Assembly (NCBI GenBank): GCA_051984675.1
Contig: JBPYFK010000011.1
Coordinates: 1 to 61,293 of the forward strand
DNA from: JBPYFK01 sp051984675
GTDB lineage: Bacteria > Actinomycetota > Actinomycetes > Mycobacteriales > Pseudonocardiaceae
Direction: 5' to 3'
DNA length: 61,293 bases
This document shows positions 1 to 8,365 of this stretch, piece by piece (the stretch's first letter is position 1; each line of letters opens with the position of its first letter). The notes beneath the pieces were generated by a model. It was given only the letters and a program-made list of their open reading frames with translations, was not told the DNA's origin and did no database searches. A program made the translations under genes and the position numbers.

Positions 1-1036
1 CCTCCCGGTACCGGCCCTGCGACGGTACCCACGCCTCGCAGTCGAACTTGCGCGCGGCGCTGCTGCCCAGGTCACCGGCGGCCACGTCGATCACCCGGTA
101 CGGCACCTCGACCTTGGCGAGCATCTCCTCCTGCCAGGCGAGCAGCCGCCGGTGCTCGTCGTACGCCTGCTCGGGACGGCAGAACGAGAACATCTCGACC
201 TTGTCGAACTGGTGCACCCGGATGATGCCCCGGGTGTCCTTTCCGTAGGAGCCGGCCTCCCGGCGGAAGCACGACGACCATCCCGCGTAGCGCAGCGGGC
301 CAGCGGACAGGTCGATGATCTCGCCCTGGTGATACCCGGCCAGGGGAACCTCGGAGGTGCCGACCAGGTAGAGGTCGTCCTCCTCCAGCCGGTAGACCTC
401 GCTGGAGTGCTCCCCGAGGAAGCCGGTGCCGTCCATGATCTCCGGCTTGACCAGCACCGGCGGGATCATCAGCGAGAAGCCGGCGGCCGTGGCCTGCGCA
501 GCGGCCATGTTCAGCATCGCCAGCTGCAGCTGCGCGCCGACGCCGGTCAGGAAGTAGAACCGCGCGCCGGAGACCTTCGCCCCGCGCTCGGTGTCCAGGA
601 CACCGAGCCGCTGGCCGAGTTCGAGATGGTCCAGGGGCTGGAAGTCGAACGTGGTCGGCTCGCCGACGTGTTTGAGCACGACGTAGTCGTCCTCACCGCC
701 GGCCGGCGCCTCCGGCTCGACCACATTGGACAGTTTCTTCTGCAGCCGCAGCAGCTCGTCGTCGGCCTCGCCCTGCTCGGTCTCGGCCGCCTTCACCTGG
801 GCGGCGAGGTCCTTGCCCTTGGCCAGCAGGGCCTCGCGCTCCTCGCCGTTGGCCTTGCCGACCTGCTTGCCGAGCGCCTTCTGCTCGGCGCGCAAGGTGT
901 CCGCCCGGGACACCGCTGACCTGCGGCGCTCGTCGGCGGACAGCAGGCTGTCCACCAGGGACGCGTCTTCACCGCGTGCGCGCTGCGACGCACGCACGGC
1001 CTCCGGGTCTTCGCGCAGCGCCTTCAGGTCGATCAC
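1..1036 (-). CDS. serS: Seryl-tRNA synthetase, 3' end outside window
   Basis: Class II aminoacyl-tRNA synthetase that charges tRNA-Ser in the cytoplasm. The first ~345 of roughly 420 residues are present; the C-terminal end with motif 3 lies beyond base 1. The GTG start at 1036 gives the typical SerRS opening VIDLKALREDPEAVRASQRA, followed by the charged coiled-coil arm that contacts the tRNA. Near the window edge the frame reads KFDCEAWVPSQGRYRE, a signature stretch of the catalytic core. Family assignment is certain. The beta-lactamase-like gene ends 62 bp upstream on the same strand, so co-transcription is possible but not shown. Confidence 0.96.
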   Translation of the reverse strand, partial: MIDLKALREDPEAVRASQRARGEDASLVDSLLSADERRRSAVSRADTLRAEQKALGKQVGKANGEEREALLAKGKDLAAQVKAAETEQGEADDELLRLQKKLSNVVEPEAPAGGEDDYVVLKHVGEPTTFDFQPLDHLELGQRLGVLDTERGAKVSGARFYFLTGVGAQLQLAMLNMAAAQATAAGFSLMIPPVLVKPEIMDGTGFLGEHSSEVYRLEEDDLYLVGTSEVPLAGYHQGEIIDLSAGPLRYAGWSSCFRREAGSYGKDTRGIIRVHQFDKVEMFSFCRPEQAYDEHRRLLAWQEEMLAKVEVPYRVIDVAAGDLGSSAARKFDCEAWVPSQGRYRE

Positions 1037-1097
1037 AGCAGGTCAGCGTAGCTCGTCCGGCGTAGGGGACTCAGTCCGGGTGCGCCTTTCTCCGGCC

Positions 1098-2276
1098 TCA
1101 CCCGCACGCCGCGTAAGCGGCGGCCCGCAGATCGCGGTGCAGCTGCGGCGGCTCGGGGCTGCCGAACATGCGTTGCGTCAGCACGATCACGGTGAGGTCG
1201 TAGTAGGGGTCGACCAGCCAGGTCGTGCCGAAGCCACCGTCCCACCCGTAGGAGCCGTCGTCCTGCACCGCCTGGCCGAACCCCCAGGATCGGCCGGCGA
1301 AGAAGTCGGGCCCCAGACCGCCGCGTGCCTTCTGCGCGGGCGTCAGCTGGGCGGTCGTCATCGCGCGGACCGACTCGGCGGACAGCACCGGGCCACCGCC
1401 GCGCAGCAGCATCCGCGCGAACGCGAGCAGATCATCGGCGGTGGAGATCAGACCCGCCGCGCCGTCACTGAATGCTGGTGGCCGGCTCCACGCCCCGTCC
1501 GGCGGGTCCGCGACGACCAGCCCCTCCGGCGTCGACATGTACGCGGTGGCCAGCCGGCCGCTGTCGGCCGTCCAGAACGCGGTGTCGTACATGCCGAGGG
1601 GCTCGAAGATCCGGGTGCGAAGGACGTCGGCGAACGGCTGGCCGGCTGCCCGCTCCAGCAGCACGCCCAGCACTTGGGCTCCGGTGTTGTAGAGCCAGCG
1701 CTGGCCAGGCTGAGTCAGCAGGGGCAGGGTGCCGAGGCGGGTGATCCAGGTGTCCGGGTCGGGCGCGACGTCGGGGTTCGGCGGTCCGAGCGTCGCCAGG
1801 CGCAGGTCCCCGGCCGCCCGCACCACCGGCCATGGCTCTGGCGCGGCGAACATCTCCATCGTCATACCGAAGCCGAAGGTGAACGTCAGCAGGTCTCGGG
1901 TGGTCACAGCGCGGTTCGCGGGGACCGTGTCCGTCAGCGGCCCGTCCATCCGGCGCAGGACGCGGCGGTCGGCGAGCTCCGGTAGCAGGCGGTCGACTGG
2001 TTCGTCGAGGCCGATCAAGCCCTCGTCGACCAGTGCCAGGGTGGCCGCCGCGGTGATCGGCTTGGTCGTCGACGTGATCCTGAAGAGCGCGTCGCGGGTG
2101 ACCGCCCGCCCGCCTACCGCCAACTTCCCCAGCGTCTCGACGGACACCTCACCGCCCCGGGCGATCAGGGCGACCAGCCCCGGAACGCGGGTCGCCCCGA
2201 CGTGCTGCTGGGCTACCGCGCGCAGCCGGTCAAGCCCGGCAGTGGTGAATCCCCCAGGTCGCATCGTGCCGGTCAT
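1098..2276 (-). CDS. Serine hydrolase, beta-lactamase/EstB family
   Basis: A 392-residue member of the class C beta-lactamase / D-aminopeptidase / EstB esterase fold. The nucleophile motif is S69-T-T-K72 and a Tyr-Asn pair near residue 196 occupies the second motif. Proteins like this are mostly esterases or peptidases rather than antibiotic-resistance enzymes, and no signal peptide is evident, so a cytoplasmic esterase or peptidase is my preferred reading. The ATG at 2276 is chosen because GGGGAGGAAC sits just upstream; an in-frame start 22 codons earlier has no ribosome-binding site. The substrate cannot be inferred from neighbours. Confidence 0.88.
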   Translation of the reverse strand: MTGTMRPGGFTTAGLDRLRAVAQQHVGATRVPGLVALIARGGEVSVETLGKLAVGGRAVTRDALFRITSTTKPITAAATLALVDEGLIGLDEPVDRLLPELADRRVLRRMDGPLTDTVPANRAVTTRDLLTFTFGFGMTMEMFAAPEPWPVVRAAGDLRLATLGPPNPDVAPDPDTWITRLGTLPLLTQPGQRWLYNTGAQVLGVLLERAAGQPFADVLRTRIFEPLGMYDTAFWTADSGRLATAYMSTPEGLVVADPPDGAWSRPPAFSDGAAGLISTADDLLAFARMLLRGGGPVLSAESVRAMTTAQLTPAQKARGGLGPDFFAGRSWGFGQAVQDDGSYGWDGGFGTTWLVDPYYDLTVIVLTQRMFGSPEPPQLHRDLRAAAYAACG

Positions 2277-2350
2277 CAGTTCCTCCCCCTGCTCGTCGCT
2301 GGTCACGACGCTAGGCGGGCGCGGAACACGCGTCTTCTCCAAACTTGCGC

Positions 2351-3523
2351 TTATTCCGGGGCGGGAATGCGGTGCGGGACGAACGCGGCGCCGTCGTCAG
2401 TGATCAAACCTGCGCTCTCGCGGATGCCGAGGCCGGCGGAGGCGTCGCCGACGACCCACGCGCCCAGCACCGGGCGCATCCCCTCGAACTCCGGCAACGG
2501 GTCGAACGCCTGGTAGACGAAGCCCTCCGCGCCGTAGACACCGCCGGTGGAGGTCTCCCACCCCGGAGCGACGATCTGGATGTTGCCGCCTTCCCGGCCC
2601 AGGCGCGGCTTGCGCACGTACTCCACCAGCGGTCCCGGCTGGTCCAGGAACGTCGGGAGCAGGTTCGGGTGCCCCGGATGCATCTCCCACAGCAGCGCCA
2701 GCAGCGCCTTGTTGGACAGCAGCATCTTCCACAGCGGCTCGACCCACAGCGTGCCCGGCAGGTTCTTCACCGCGTGCGCGCCGAACGGATCACCGACCAT
2801 CCACTCCCACGGGTAGATCTTGACCACGGAGCGCATCGGCGCCTCTTCGAGGTCGACGAACCGCTCCAGCACGCTGTCCCAACCGATGTCCTCGATCGCC
2901 AGGCCCACCGTGTCCAGCCCGGCCTCGGCCGCCGTCTCCTGCAAGTACCCGGAGGTGAGGTGATCCTCGCCGGTGGTCTCCGCTGCCGACCACGTGAAGT
3001 GCACGTCCGTACCCGCCAGCCGGGTCCTGATCTCCGCCCACCGCTCGACGAGCTTCTCGTGCAGCGAGTTCCACTGGTCGTCGCCGTCGTGGCACTCGGT
3101 CAGCCAGTGCCACTGGACCACTGACGCCTCCAGCAGCGACGTCGGCGTGTCCGCGTTGTACTCCAGCAGCTTCGCCGGGCCGCTGCCGTCGTAACGCAGG
3201 TCGAAGCGCCCGTAGAGGTGCGGATCGCCGCGTTTCCACGACTCCGCGATGTGCGGGCCGAGCCACTCGGGGAAACCGAACTCGGCGTACCGCTCGGCGG
3301 TGATGACCTGCTCGACCGCGTCCAGGCACATCGAGTGCAGCAGTTCCACGTCAGCTTCCAGCGCCAGAACCTCGTCCAGGCTCAGCTCGTAGTGCACCGA
3401 CTCGTCCCAGTACGGCCGCTTCGTTCCGTCCGCGTTGCGGGCGGGGATCCCGAAGACCAGTCCGAGCTCGGCGACCTTCTCCTGCCAGTCCGGGCGGGGC
3501 CGGCCCTCGCTGTTGCGCCGCAC
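2351..3523 (-). CDS. Glutathionylspermidine synthase-like ATP-grasp protein
   Basis: A 390-residue protein resembling the synthetase half of E. coli GspS and its stand-alone relatives YgiC/YjfC (glutathionylspermidine synthase preATP-grasp family). These enzymes use an ATP-grasp fold to make an amide bond. Recognisable stretches include YDGSGPAKLLEYNADTPTSL and, near the C-terminus, REGGNIQIVAPGWE. Actinobacteria make mycothiol rather than glutathione, so the true substrate is unlikely to be glutathione and spermidine; that part is inference. The GTG at 3523 lies 4 bp after the upstream gene's stop, giving a coupled pair with the membrane protein at 3528-4199. Confidence 0.85.
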   Translation of the reverse strand: MRRNSEGRPRPDWQEKVAELGLVFGIPARNADGTKRPYWDESVHYELSLDEVLALEADVELLHSMCLDAVEQVITAERYAEFGFPEWLGPHIAESWKRGDPHLYGRFDLRYDGSGPAKLLEYNADTPTSLLEASVVQWHWLTECHDGDDQWNSLHEKLVERWAEIRTRLAGTDVHFTWSAAETTGEDHLTSGYLQETAAEAGLDTVGLAIEDIGWDSVLERFVDLEEAPMRSVVKIYPWEWMVGDPFGAHAVKNLPGTLWVEPLWKMLLSNKALLALLWEMHPGHPNLLPTFLDQPGPLVEYVRKPRLGREGGNIQIVAPGWETSTGGVYGAEGFVYQAFDPLPEFEGMRPVLGAWVVGDASAGLGIRESAGLITDDGAAFVPHRIPAPE

Positions 3524-3527
3524 GGCC

Positions 3528-4199
3528 TCAGCTCCCGCTGCCGCTCTTGCCGCTGACGCCGAAACCGCCGCGCGAGATCGTTTGACCGGAGCTGGTCTTG
3601 ACAGTCCCGCTGCTGGGGCTCGTGTAGTTCGGGTGCGAGATGGTCTGCCCGATTCCCGGGACGGCGTCACCGCTGGAGTAGCTGTACCGGTACTGGACGG
3701 GCCGACCGAACCGGCCGTTGGAGAACAGGAACGGCATCAGCCACATCTGGTGGGCCGAGTCGTAGTACCCGCCGTGCGTGCGCACGTAGTTCTCGTCGCA
3801 GTAGGCGTCGGGTTCGTGGATGACCTGGCCGTTGTCGGGGTCCGTGGCGACGCAGCTCGCGGTGTAGGTGTCGGACTCGCTGGCCGTGGCATAGATGGTG
3901 GCCAACAGCGCGACCACGCCGATGGTCGCGCCGCCCCCGATCATCACCCGCCGGCGCCGTTTCATGCGACGGGCGGCTTCAGCCTCCTGCTCCTGGCGCT
4001 GCTGCTCCGCCCGCTCGCGGGCGCGCTGCTCAGCGAGCGTGGGCGGGCGCGGCGAGGTCGATTCCGCGTCCTGATACCGGATCGTCCCCCGGGCCTGCCG
4101 ATCATCGGCCGTCGGGCCGTTCTCCTCCGGCACCGGTCCGTCCGCTCTGGGTTCGTCCGCTCTCGGGCCGTCCGCTCTGGGTCCGTCGTCGTCCGTCAA
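3528..4199 (-). CDS. Membrane-anchored YgiB-like protein
   Basis: A 223-residue protein with an acidic N-terminal region containing repeats of PRADGPRADEPRADGP, a Gln/Glu/Arg-rich stretch, one transmembrane helix around residues 88-108, and an outside domain rich in Tyr, Ser and Gly. It ends ISRGGFGVSGKSGSGS, and this closing GGFG segment resembles the end of the DUF1190/YgiB proteins encoded next to YgiC in E. coli. The start is a TTG at 4199 with a strong AGGAGG about 7 nt upstream. It immediately precedes the ATP-grasp gene, so the two probably work together, possibly with this protein as the membrane-side partner. The YgiB relation is by pattern and gene order only. Confidence 0.75.
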   Translation of the reverse strand: MTDDDGPRADGPRADEPRADGPVPEENGPTADDRQARGTIRYQDAESTSPRPPTLAEQRARERAEQQRQEQEAEAARRMKRRRRVMIGGGATIGVVALLATIYATASESDTYTASCVATDPDNGQVIHEPDAYCDENYVRTHGGYYDSAHQMWLMPFLFSNGRFGRPVQYRYSYSSGDAVPGIGQTISHPNYTSPSSGTVKTSSGQTISRGGFGVSGKSGSGS

Positions 4200-4301
4200 A
4201 GCCCCCTCCTGTCAGCACGCCAGGGCCAGGCCGGCCCCGCGCCGCGCTCAACCTTAGCCGTCGTCGGCGTTTCCAGAACGGGTCTCGCGGAATCGACCGG
4301 C

Positions 4302-5267
4302 ATGATGTGCTGGATGGTCCTGTCCGCCGGACCCCGGTCCCGGTCCCACAGCACCCGGCTCGCGATGGGTGCCGCGGTGGTCGGTGCCCTCGCCGTGCTC
4401 GCGCTCAGCGTTCTGCTGAACTGGCCTTTCGGGGATGGCGCCACACCCGAGATCTCCGACGCCCAGCCCGGCACCTGCCTGGACTGGAGCAGGTCCGACG
4501 CCAGTGACACCCACCAGGTCACCTGCGATCGGCCACACCTGTTCGAGGTGACCGGAACGGCCAGCGTGCGGCCGGAGTTCGGGGACGGCGCGGCCTTCCC
4601 GAACACCGAGCAGTGGCAGCAGCTCAAGCAACAACGCTGTACCAGCGCTTCCAGGGGTTTCCTGCACGGACGGCTCGACCCGCACGGACGGTTCAGCGTC
4701 GGCGCGTTCACCCCCGGCGCGGACGCGTGGGAGCGAGGCGACCGGACGTTGCACTGCGGCCTCCAAGAACCTGGTGCGTCCGGCAGGCTGTACCAGTTCA
4801 CGGGTGCTGCCGCCGCCATCGATCAGTCGAACACCTACCCGACCGGCACCTGCCTCGGCATCAGCGGCACGTCGGTCACCGACCCCACCGACTGCGCACG
4901 GGCGCACTCGGTGGAGGTCACCGGCGTGGTCAACCTCGGGGTGCCGTTCCACGACCGCTACCCGGCAGAGCAGGACCAGGACACCTTCCTGGCCAGCAAG
5001 TGCACCGCGCTGACGGACCAGTACGCGGGAGGCCCCATGACGGCGAAGGCGAAGGGGCTGACCGTGTACTGGGACACCCTGGTCAGGGAGAGCTGGGACG
5101 CGGGCTCCCGCCAGGTGAACTGCAAAGTCAGCGCGCAGCTCCCGGACAACAGCGGGCTGGCGCCGGTCACCGGAAGCATCACAGGTCCGGTCCAGATCGG
5201 CAGGCAACCCGCGCTGGAGCAGCCGTCCGACGCGCGGCCGGGCGAACCGGCCGCCAGCAGCCGGTGA
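4302..5267 (+). CDS. Septum-formation-family membrane protein
   Basis: A 321-residue protein with one N-terminal membrane helix (about residues 18-40) and a large extracytoplasmic part. The outside region holds two copies of the Septum_form-type pattern: a Cys-Leu segment (GTCLDWS, GTCLGIS), a Cys before a conserved His, and a following VTG segment (CDRPHLFEVTG, CARAHSVEVTG). The Cys pairs probably form disulfides outside the cell. It is positionally equivalent to M. tuberculosis Rv3835, between serS and a small metallopeptidase. ATG codons at 4302, 4305 and 4314 are all possible starts, and no strong ribosome-binding site decides between them. Function in division is a family name, not shown here. 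Confidence 0.82.
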   Translation: MMCWMVLSAGPRSRSHSTRLAMGAAVVGALAVLALSVLLNWPFGDGATPEISDAQPGTCLDWSRSDASDTHQVTCDRPHLFEVTGTASVRPEFGDGAAFPNTEQWQQLKQQRCTSASRGFLHGRLDPHGRFSVGAFTPGADAWERGDRTLHCGLQEPGASGRLYQFTGAAAAIDQSNTYPTGTCLGISGTSVTDPTDCARAHSVEVTGVVNLGVPFHDRYPAEQDQDTFLASKCTALTDQYAGGPMTAKAKGLTVYWDTLVRESWDAGSRQVNCKVSAQLPDNSGLAPVTGSITGPVQIGRQPALEQPSDARPGEPAASSR

Positions 5268-5358
5268 CCTCCGCACACCAGAACCGCCCGAATTGGGCAC
5301 ACTGTTGAGTTACAGGCACCTGGGTTGCCGCCACAGGTTCGCAAGAAGAGGTGTCGCC

Positions 5359-5709
5359 GTGCCAGTGGAAATGACCGCGGTTCGCTTCGACGAGCTCGTC
5401 GCCAGCGCGCTCGATGACGTGCCCGAACAGTTGGCCAGCGCGATGAGCAACGTGGTCGTGCTGGTCGAGGACCGCAACCCCGACGAGCCGGACCTGCTCG
5501 GGCAGTACGTGGGCATCGCCCTGCCCGACCGGGACAGCAGCTACGGCGGGGTGCTGCCGGACCGGATCACGATCTACCGCGAGCCGCTGCTGGACATCTG
5601 CGACACCGAAGACGACGTCGTCGACGAGGTCGCGACGACGGTGGTGCATGAGATCGCGCACCACTTCGGCATCGACGACGACCAGTTGCACACCCTCGGC
5701 TGGGGCTGA
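5359..5709 (+). CDS. Minimal zincin metallopeptidase family protein
   Basis: A 116-residue cytoplasmic protein of the possibly zinc metallo-peptidase family (zincin_1). The zinc-binding motif is HEIAHHFGIDDDQL near the C-terminus, matching HExxHxxGxxD. The GTG at 5359 is preferred, with AAGAAGAGG upstream; an ATG at 5371 is the alternative. Substrates of this small, widely conserved actinobacterial family are not known. It follows the septum-formation gene by 91 bp in the same direction, the order also found in M. tuberculosis (Rv3835-Rv3836). Confidence 0.85.
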   Translation: MPVEMTAVRFDELVASALDDVPEQLASAMSNVVVLVEDRNPDEPDLLGQYVGIALPDRDSSYGGVLPDRITIYREPLLDICDTEDDVVDEVATTVVHEIAHHFGIDDDQLHTLGWG

Positions 5710-5712
5710 CCC

Positions 5713-5763
5713 GGCGTCTCCCAGTCCGCGGCGTCTCCCAGTCCGCGGCCTCTCCTAGTCCGT
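5713..5763. repeat. Three tandem 17-bp repeats
   Basis: Two identical units GGCGTCTCCCAGTCCGC (5713-5729, 5730-5746) are followed by a third with three changes (5747-5763). The third unit overlaps the last codons and the TAG stop of the histidine phosphatase gene. The block lies between two convergent gene ends. Confidence 0.85.
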
Positions 5764-6480
5764 GCTGTGGTGCCTCTGGTTGGCGCCGTCACCGTGCGGG
5801 CTGCCGTTGCCAGGGTGCCCATCCCATAGCACGCAACGCCAGCCGCCGTGATCGCCGATGAGCGGATCGAGGACGATCAGGCCCGTGTTCGGCAGGTGCG
5901 TCGCGCCCGCCGCCCATCTGTCCACATTGGATGCCAAGTGCGCGGCGGCCAGCCGCAGCATCGCACCATGGCTGACCAGCACGACGACCCCGTCGGCGGG
6001 AGCACTGTCCACAGCACGCCGCGCGGAGGAGAGGAAACGCTCCAGGGCCTGGCGACCGGTCTCCCCGCCGGGCATCGACGCGTCGAGCTCGCCGCGATGC
6101 CAGCTCGCGTAGATGTCTTCGAACTTCTGGCGCGACCCGGGATCGTCGGCGCCTTCCAGCTCACCGACGTAGACCTCATGCAACCCGTCGAGCACGTCGA
6201 CCGGCAGTCCGTGCCGGGCCGCCACCGGCTCGGCCGTCTGCTGCGCCCGCAGCGCGCGGCTGGCGTGCACGGCGACCAACTGCCCAGCTCCGACCAGCTC
6301 GCCGGAGCTGAGCCGGTCAGCCAGCCGTGTCGCCTGCTTCCGGCCCGCGTCGGTGAGACCCGGCCCGGGCGGGACCGTGTCCAGCGCCTGCCGCACGTTT
6401 GACGGCGTCTGGCCGTGCCTGACCAGCACGAGGCGCGGGCGGGCGGGACGGTGGGTACGGGCCGGATCGTCCGTCGTCAT
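5755..6480 (-). CDS. Histidine phosphatase family protein
   Basis: A 241-residue phosphoglycerate-mutase-like phosphatase. The RHG motif LVLVRHGQTPSN supplies the phospho-accepting His, and the second catalytic His is in VVLVSHGAMLRLAA. The ATG at 6480 overlaps the pheA stop by ATGA, so translation is coupled. The same pairing occurs in M. tuberculosis (Rv3837c after pheA). Family members include broad phosphatases and cofactor-dependent mutases; the substrate is not evident. The longer reading frame that starts inside pheA is rejected because of the clean overlap. Confidence 0.88.
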   Translation of the reverse strand: MTTDDPARTHRPARPRLVLVRHGQTPSNVRQALDTVPPGPGLTDAGRKQATRLADRLSSGELVGAGQLVAVHASRALRAQQTAEPVAARHGLPVDVLDGLHEVYVGELEGADDPGSRQKFEDIYASWHRGELDASMPGGETGRQALERFLSSARRAVDSAPADGVVVLVSHGAMLRLAAAHLASNVDRWAAGATHLPNTGLIVLDPLIGDHGGWRCVLWDGHPGNGSPHGDGANQRHHSTD

Positions 6481-7400
6481 GCACGCTTCCCGTCGCGGAT
6501 CTGGTTCAGCCACTTCACCGAGTTCTGGAACGCCTGCTCGGACGCCGTCGGACGCACCATCGCCGGCCTCCGGTCGGCCTTCGGGTAGGACCCGAGGAAC
6601 TGGACCTCGCTGCACCGGCGATACAGCCCGGTCAGCGCGTCGCCGATCCTGGCGTCGGCGACATGCCCGTCGAAGTCGAGGAAGAAGCGGTACTCGCCAA
6701 GCCGGTCCTTGGTGGGCCGAGACTCGATGCGGCTGAGGTTGATACCGCGCAGCGACAGCTCGGACAGCATGTCGTTGAGCGCGCCCACCTCGTCCGCGAT
6801 CACCGCCGCGATCGACGTGCGGTCCGCCCCGGTGGGCTCCGGCAGGGCTCCCGTCCGCCGCATGAGCAGGAACCGGGTCACCGCGTCGGGAGTGTCCGCG
6901 ACATCGATAGCCAGCGCTTCGAGCGTCGCGAAACGCTCCCCGGCCAGCGGCGAGGCGATCGCCGCGTCGGCCTCCCCGGCATCGACGGCTGCTGCCGCCG
7001 CGGCCGTGGAGGCGGTCGTGACCGCCTTCGCGTCCGGCATGTTCTGCTCCAGCCAGCCACGCACCTGCGCGATGGCCACCGGGTGGCTGGCCACCGTGCC
7101 GACCTTGTCGGCCGGTGTACCCGGCCGCACGAGCACGTGGAAGCGGACCGGCAGCACGGCTTCGGCCACCGCGACCAGCGGATCGTCCAGGGTCAGGGCG
7201 TCGAGGGTCTCGGTCACCGAACCGTCCACGGAGTTTTCGATCGGCACCCCGGCTGCCATCACGTCACCGGCGCGGACCGCCCGCAAGGCGTGCCGGACCG
7301 ACTCCGAGGGCACGAGTTCGGCCTCGAAGTCAGCGGTCAGTGCCCGGGTGGCCTGCTCGGCGAAGGTGCCCGGTGGACCAAGGTAGGCGATGCGCGGCAC
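6477..7400 (-). CDS. pheA: Prephenate dehydratase
   Basis: Converts prephenate to phenylpyruvate in phenylalanine biosynthesis. The 307-residue protein starts VPRIAYLGPPGTFAEQATRA, the classic N-terminus, contains GVPIENSVDGSVTETLD in the substrate domain, and ends in an ACT regulatory domain (SLRGINLSRIESRPTKDRLG) that normally binds Phe for feedback control. I chose the GTG at 7398-7400 because TACGCT (complement of 7407-7412) lies 6 nt upstream, consistent with a leaderless transcript. A start at 7460 would add 20 unconserved residues. The downstream phosphatase gene is coupled by an ATGA overlap. Confidence 0.95.
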   Translation of the reverse strand: MPRIAYLGPPGTFAEQATRALTADFEAELVPSESVRHALRAVRAGDVMAAGVPIENSVDGSVTETLDALTLDDPLVAVAEAVLPVRFHVLVRPGTPADKVGTVASHPVAIAQVRGWLEQNMPDAKAVTTASTAAAAAAVDAGEADAAIASPLAGERFATLEALAIDVADTPDAVTRFLLMRRTGALPEPTGADRTSIAAVIADEVGALNDMLSELSLRGINLSRIESRPTKDRLGEYRFFLDFDGHVADARIGDALTGLYRRCSEVQFLGSYPKADRRPAMVRPTASEQAFQNSVKWLNQIRDGKRA

Positions 7401-7664
7401 ACACCTAGCGTAGAGGCTCGGGACGAACCGCCCGGTTCCGGCGGGTCGCCTGGAGTTCACCCGGGTTTGCCCGAACAGGTGGGCGCCCGGCAGCCCTGGT
7501 CAGGCATGCTCATGCCGTGGAGCCCCCGGGGTGCGACCCAATGCCACGCACGGAATCCATCGAAAGCGGGATGCGCATCGCACGATCGGTGCGAGGTGGA
7601 TCACGAAGCCGTGGTGTGACCCAGCCAATTCCGCCCAGCGGGGCTTTCCTGTAATGCTGTGAGG
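7401..7664. other. Divergent intergenic region pheA / macro-domain gene
   Basis: About 260 bp without a supported gene. It holds the pheA -10-like element at 7407-7412 on the minus strand and TAATGC at 7652-7657 on the plus strand, 7 nt before the GTG of the macro-domain gene. No operator-like dyad was recognised. Confidence 0.5.
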
Positions 7665-8264
7665 GTGACCGCCGATTCGGAGCGCTCAATGGACGGAGCG
7701 GAACCGGAGTTGCGGCTCGTTCTCTGCGCACTGGACGAACCGTTAAGCGGGGCGTGGCGGGAGATCGCCGAAGCCCGCGACGGGATCGTCCTGCACCAGG
7801 GATCGGTGCTGGACATCCGGGTTGACGCAGCAGTCAGCCCAGCGAACTCCTATGGCTGGATGCGGGGAGGCATCGACGCGGTGTACGCGCGCGCCTTCCC
7901 CGAGGTCGAACAGCAGGTACGCAGCGCCGTCCTCGCCTACCACGGTGGCGAGCTACCCGTCGGGGAGGCGCTGGTCGTACCGACTGGTTCGCCCAACCCG
8001 ATCTGGCTGATCAGCGCACCCACCATGCGCGAGCCGGGTGAGCTGCTGCCGATCGACACCGTCCACCCGTACCTGGCTGCGCGAGCCGTGCTGCGGCTGT
8101 GGCAGGAGGGGCAGTTCGAGAACGGCATTCGCATCCGCGATGCCATCCGGTCGATCGCGATGCCCGGCCTCGGGACGGGCATGGGCGGTGTGCCGCCCGA
8201 GGTGTGCGCACGTCAGGTAGCCGCCGCCTGGGACGAGGTCTTCGCCCGCGCCGACCAGGTGTGA
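7665..8264 (+). CDS. Macro domain protein
   Basis: A 199-residue macro-domain protein predicted to bind or hydrolyse ADP-ribose derivatives. The ligand-binding segment is AAVSPANSYGWMRGGID and the second loop is AMPGLGTGMGG, both in the expected order. The start is uncertain: GTG 7665 has TAATGC 7 nt upstream and would be leaderless, while ATG 7689 has GGAG 8 nt upstream; both are in frame. It converges on the hsp20 gene. Whether it acts on ADP-ribosylated protein, nucleic acid or free metabolites cannot be told from sequence. Confidence 0.85.
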   Translation: MTADSERSMDGAEPELRLVLCALDEPLSGAWREIAEARDGIVLHQGSVLDIRVDAAVSPANSYGWMRGGIDAVYARAFPEVEQQVRSAVLAYHGGELPVGEALVVPTGSPNPIWLISAPTMREPGELLPIDTVHPYLAARAVLRLWQEGQFENGIRIRDAIRSIAMPGLGTGMGGVPPEVCARQVAAAWDEVFARADQV

Positions 8265-8265
8265 G

Positions 8266-8281
8266 CGCACGAGTTCGTGCG
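8266..8281. terminator. Short dyad between convergent genes
   Basis: CGCACGA and TCGTGCG flank a GT loop directly after the macro-domain gene stop. A 7-bp stem without a T-run is a weak terminator candidate. Confidence 0.35.
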
Positions 8282-8365
8282 ACACCGCCCAGGCGGCGCG
8301 AGCGGCGACCTCGCGCCATCAGCGAACAGCTCGCGTCACTGCTGGTTTGGCGAGACCCGGCCCCG

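Noticed and set aside
152..919. Long plus-strand frames over serS and over the beta-lactamase gene
   Set aside because: They run antisense to clearly homologous genes and show Arg/Ala/Pro-rich translations typical of shadow frames in GC-rich DNA.
3435..4301. N-terminal extension of the septum-formation frame to base 3435
   Set aside because: It lies antisense to two recognised genes; the membrane helix and domain begin after 4302.
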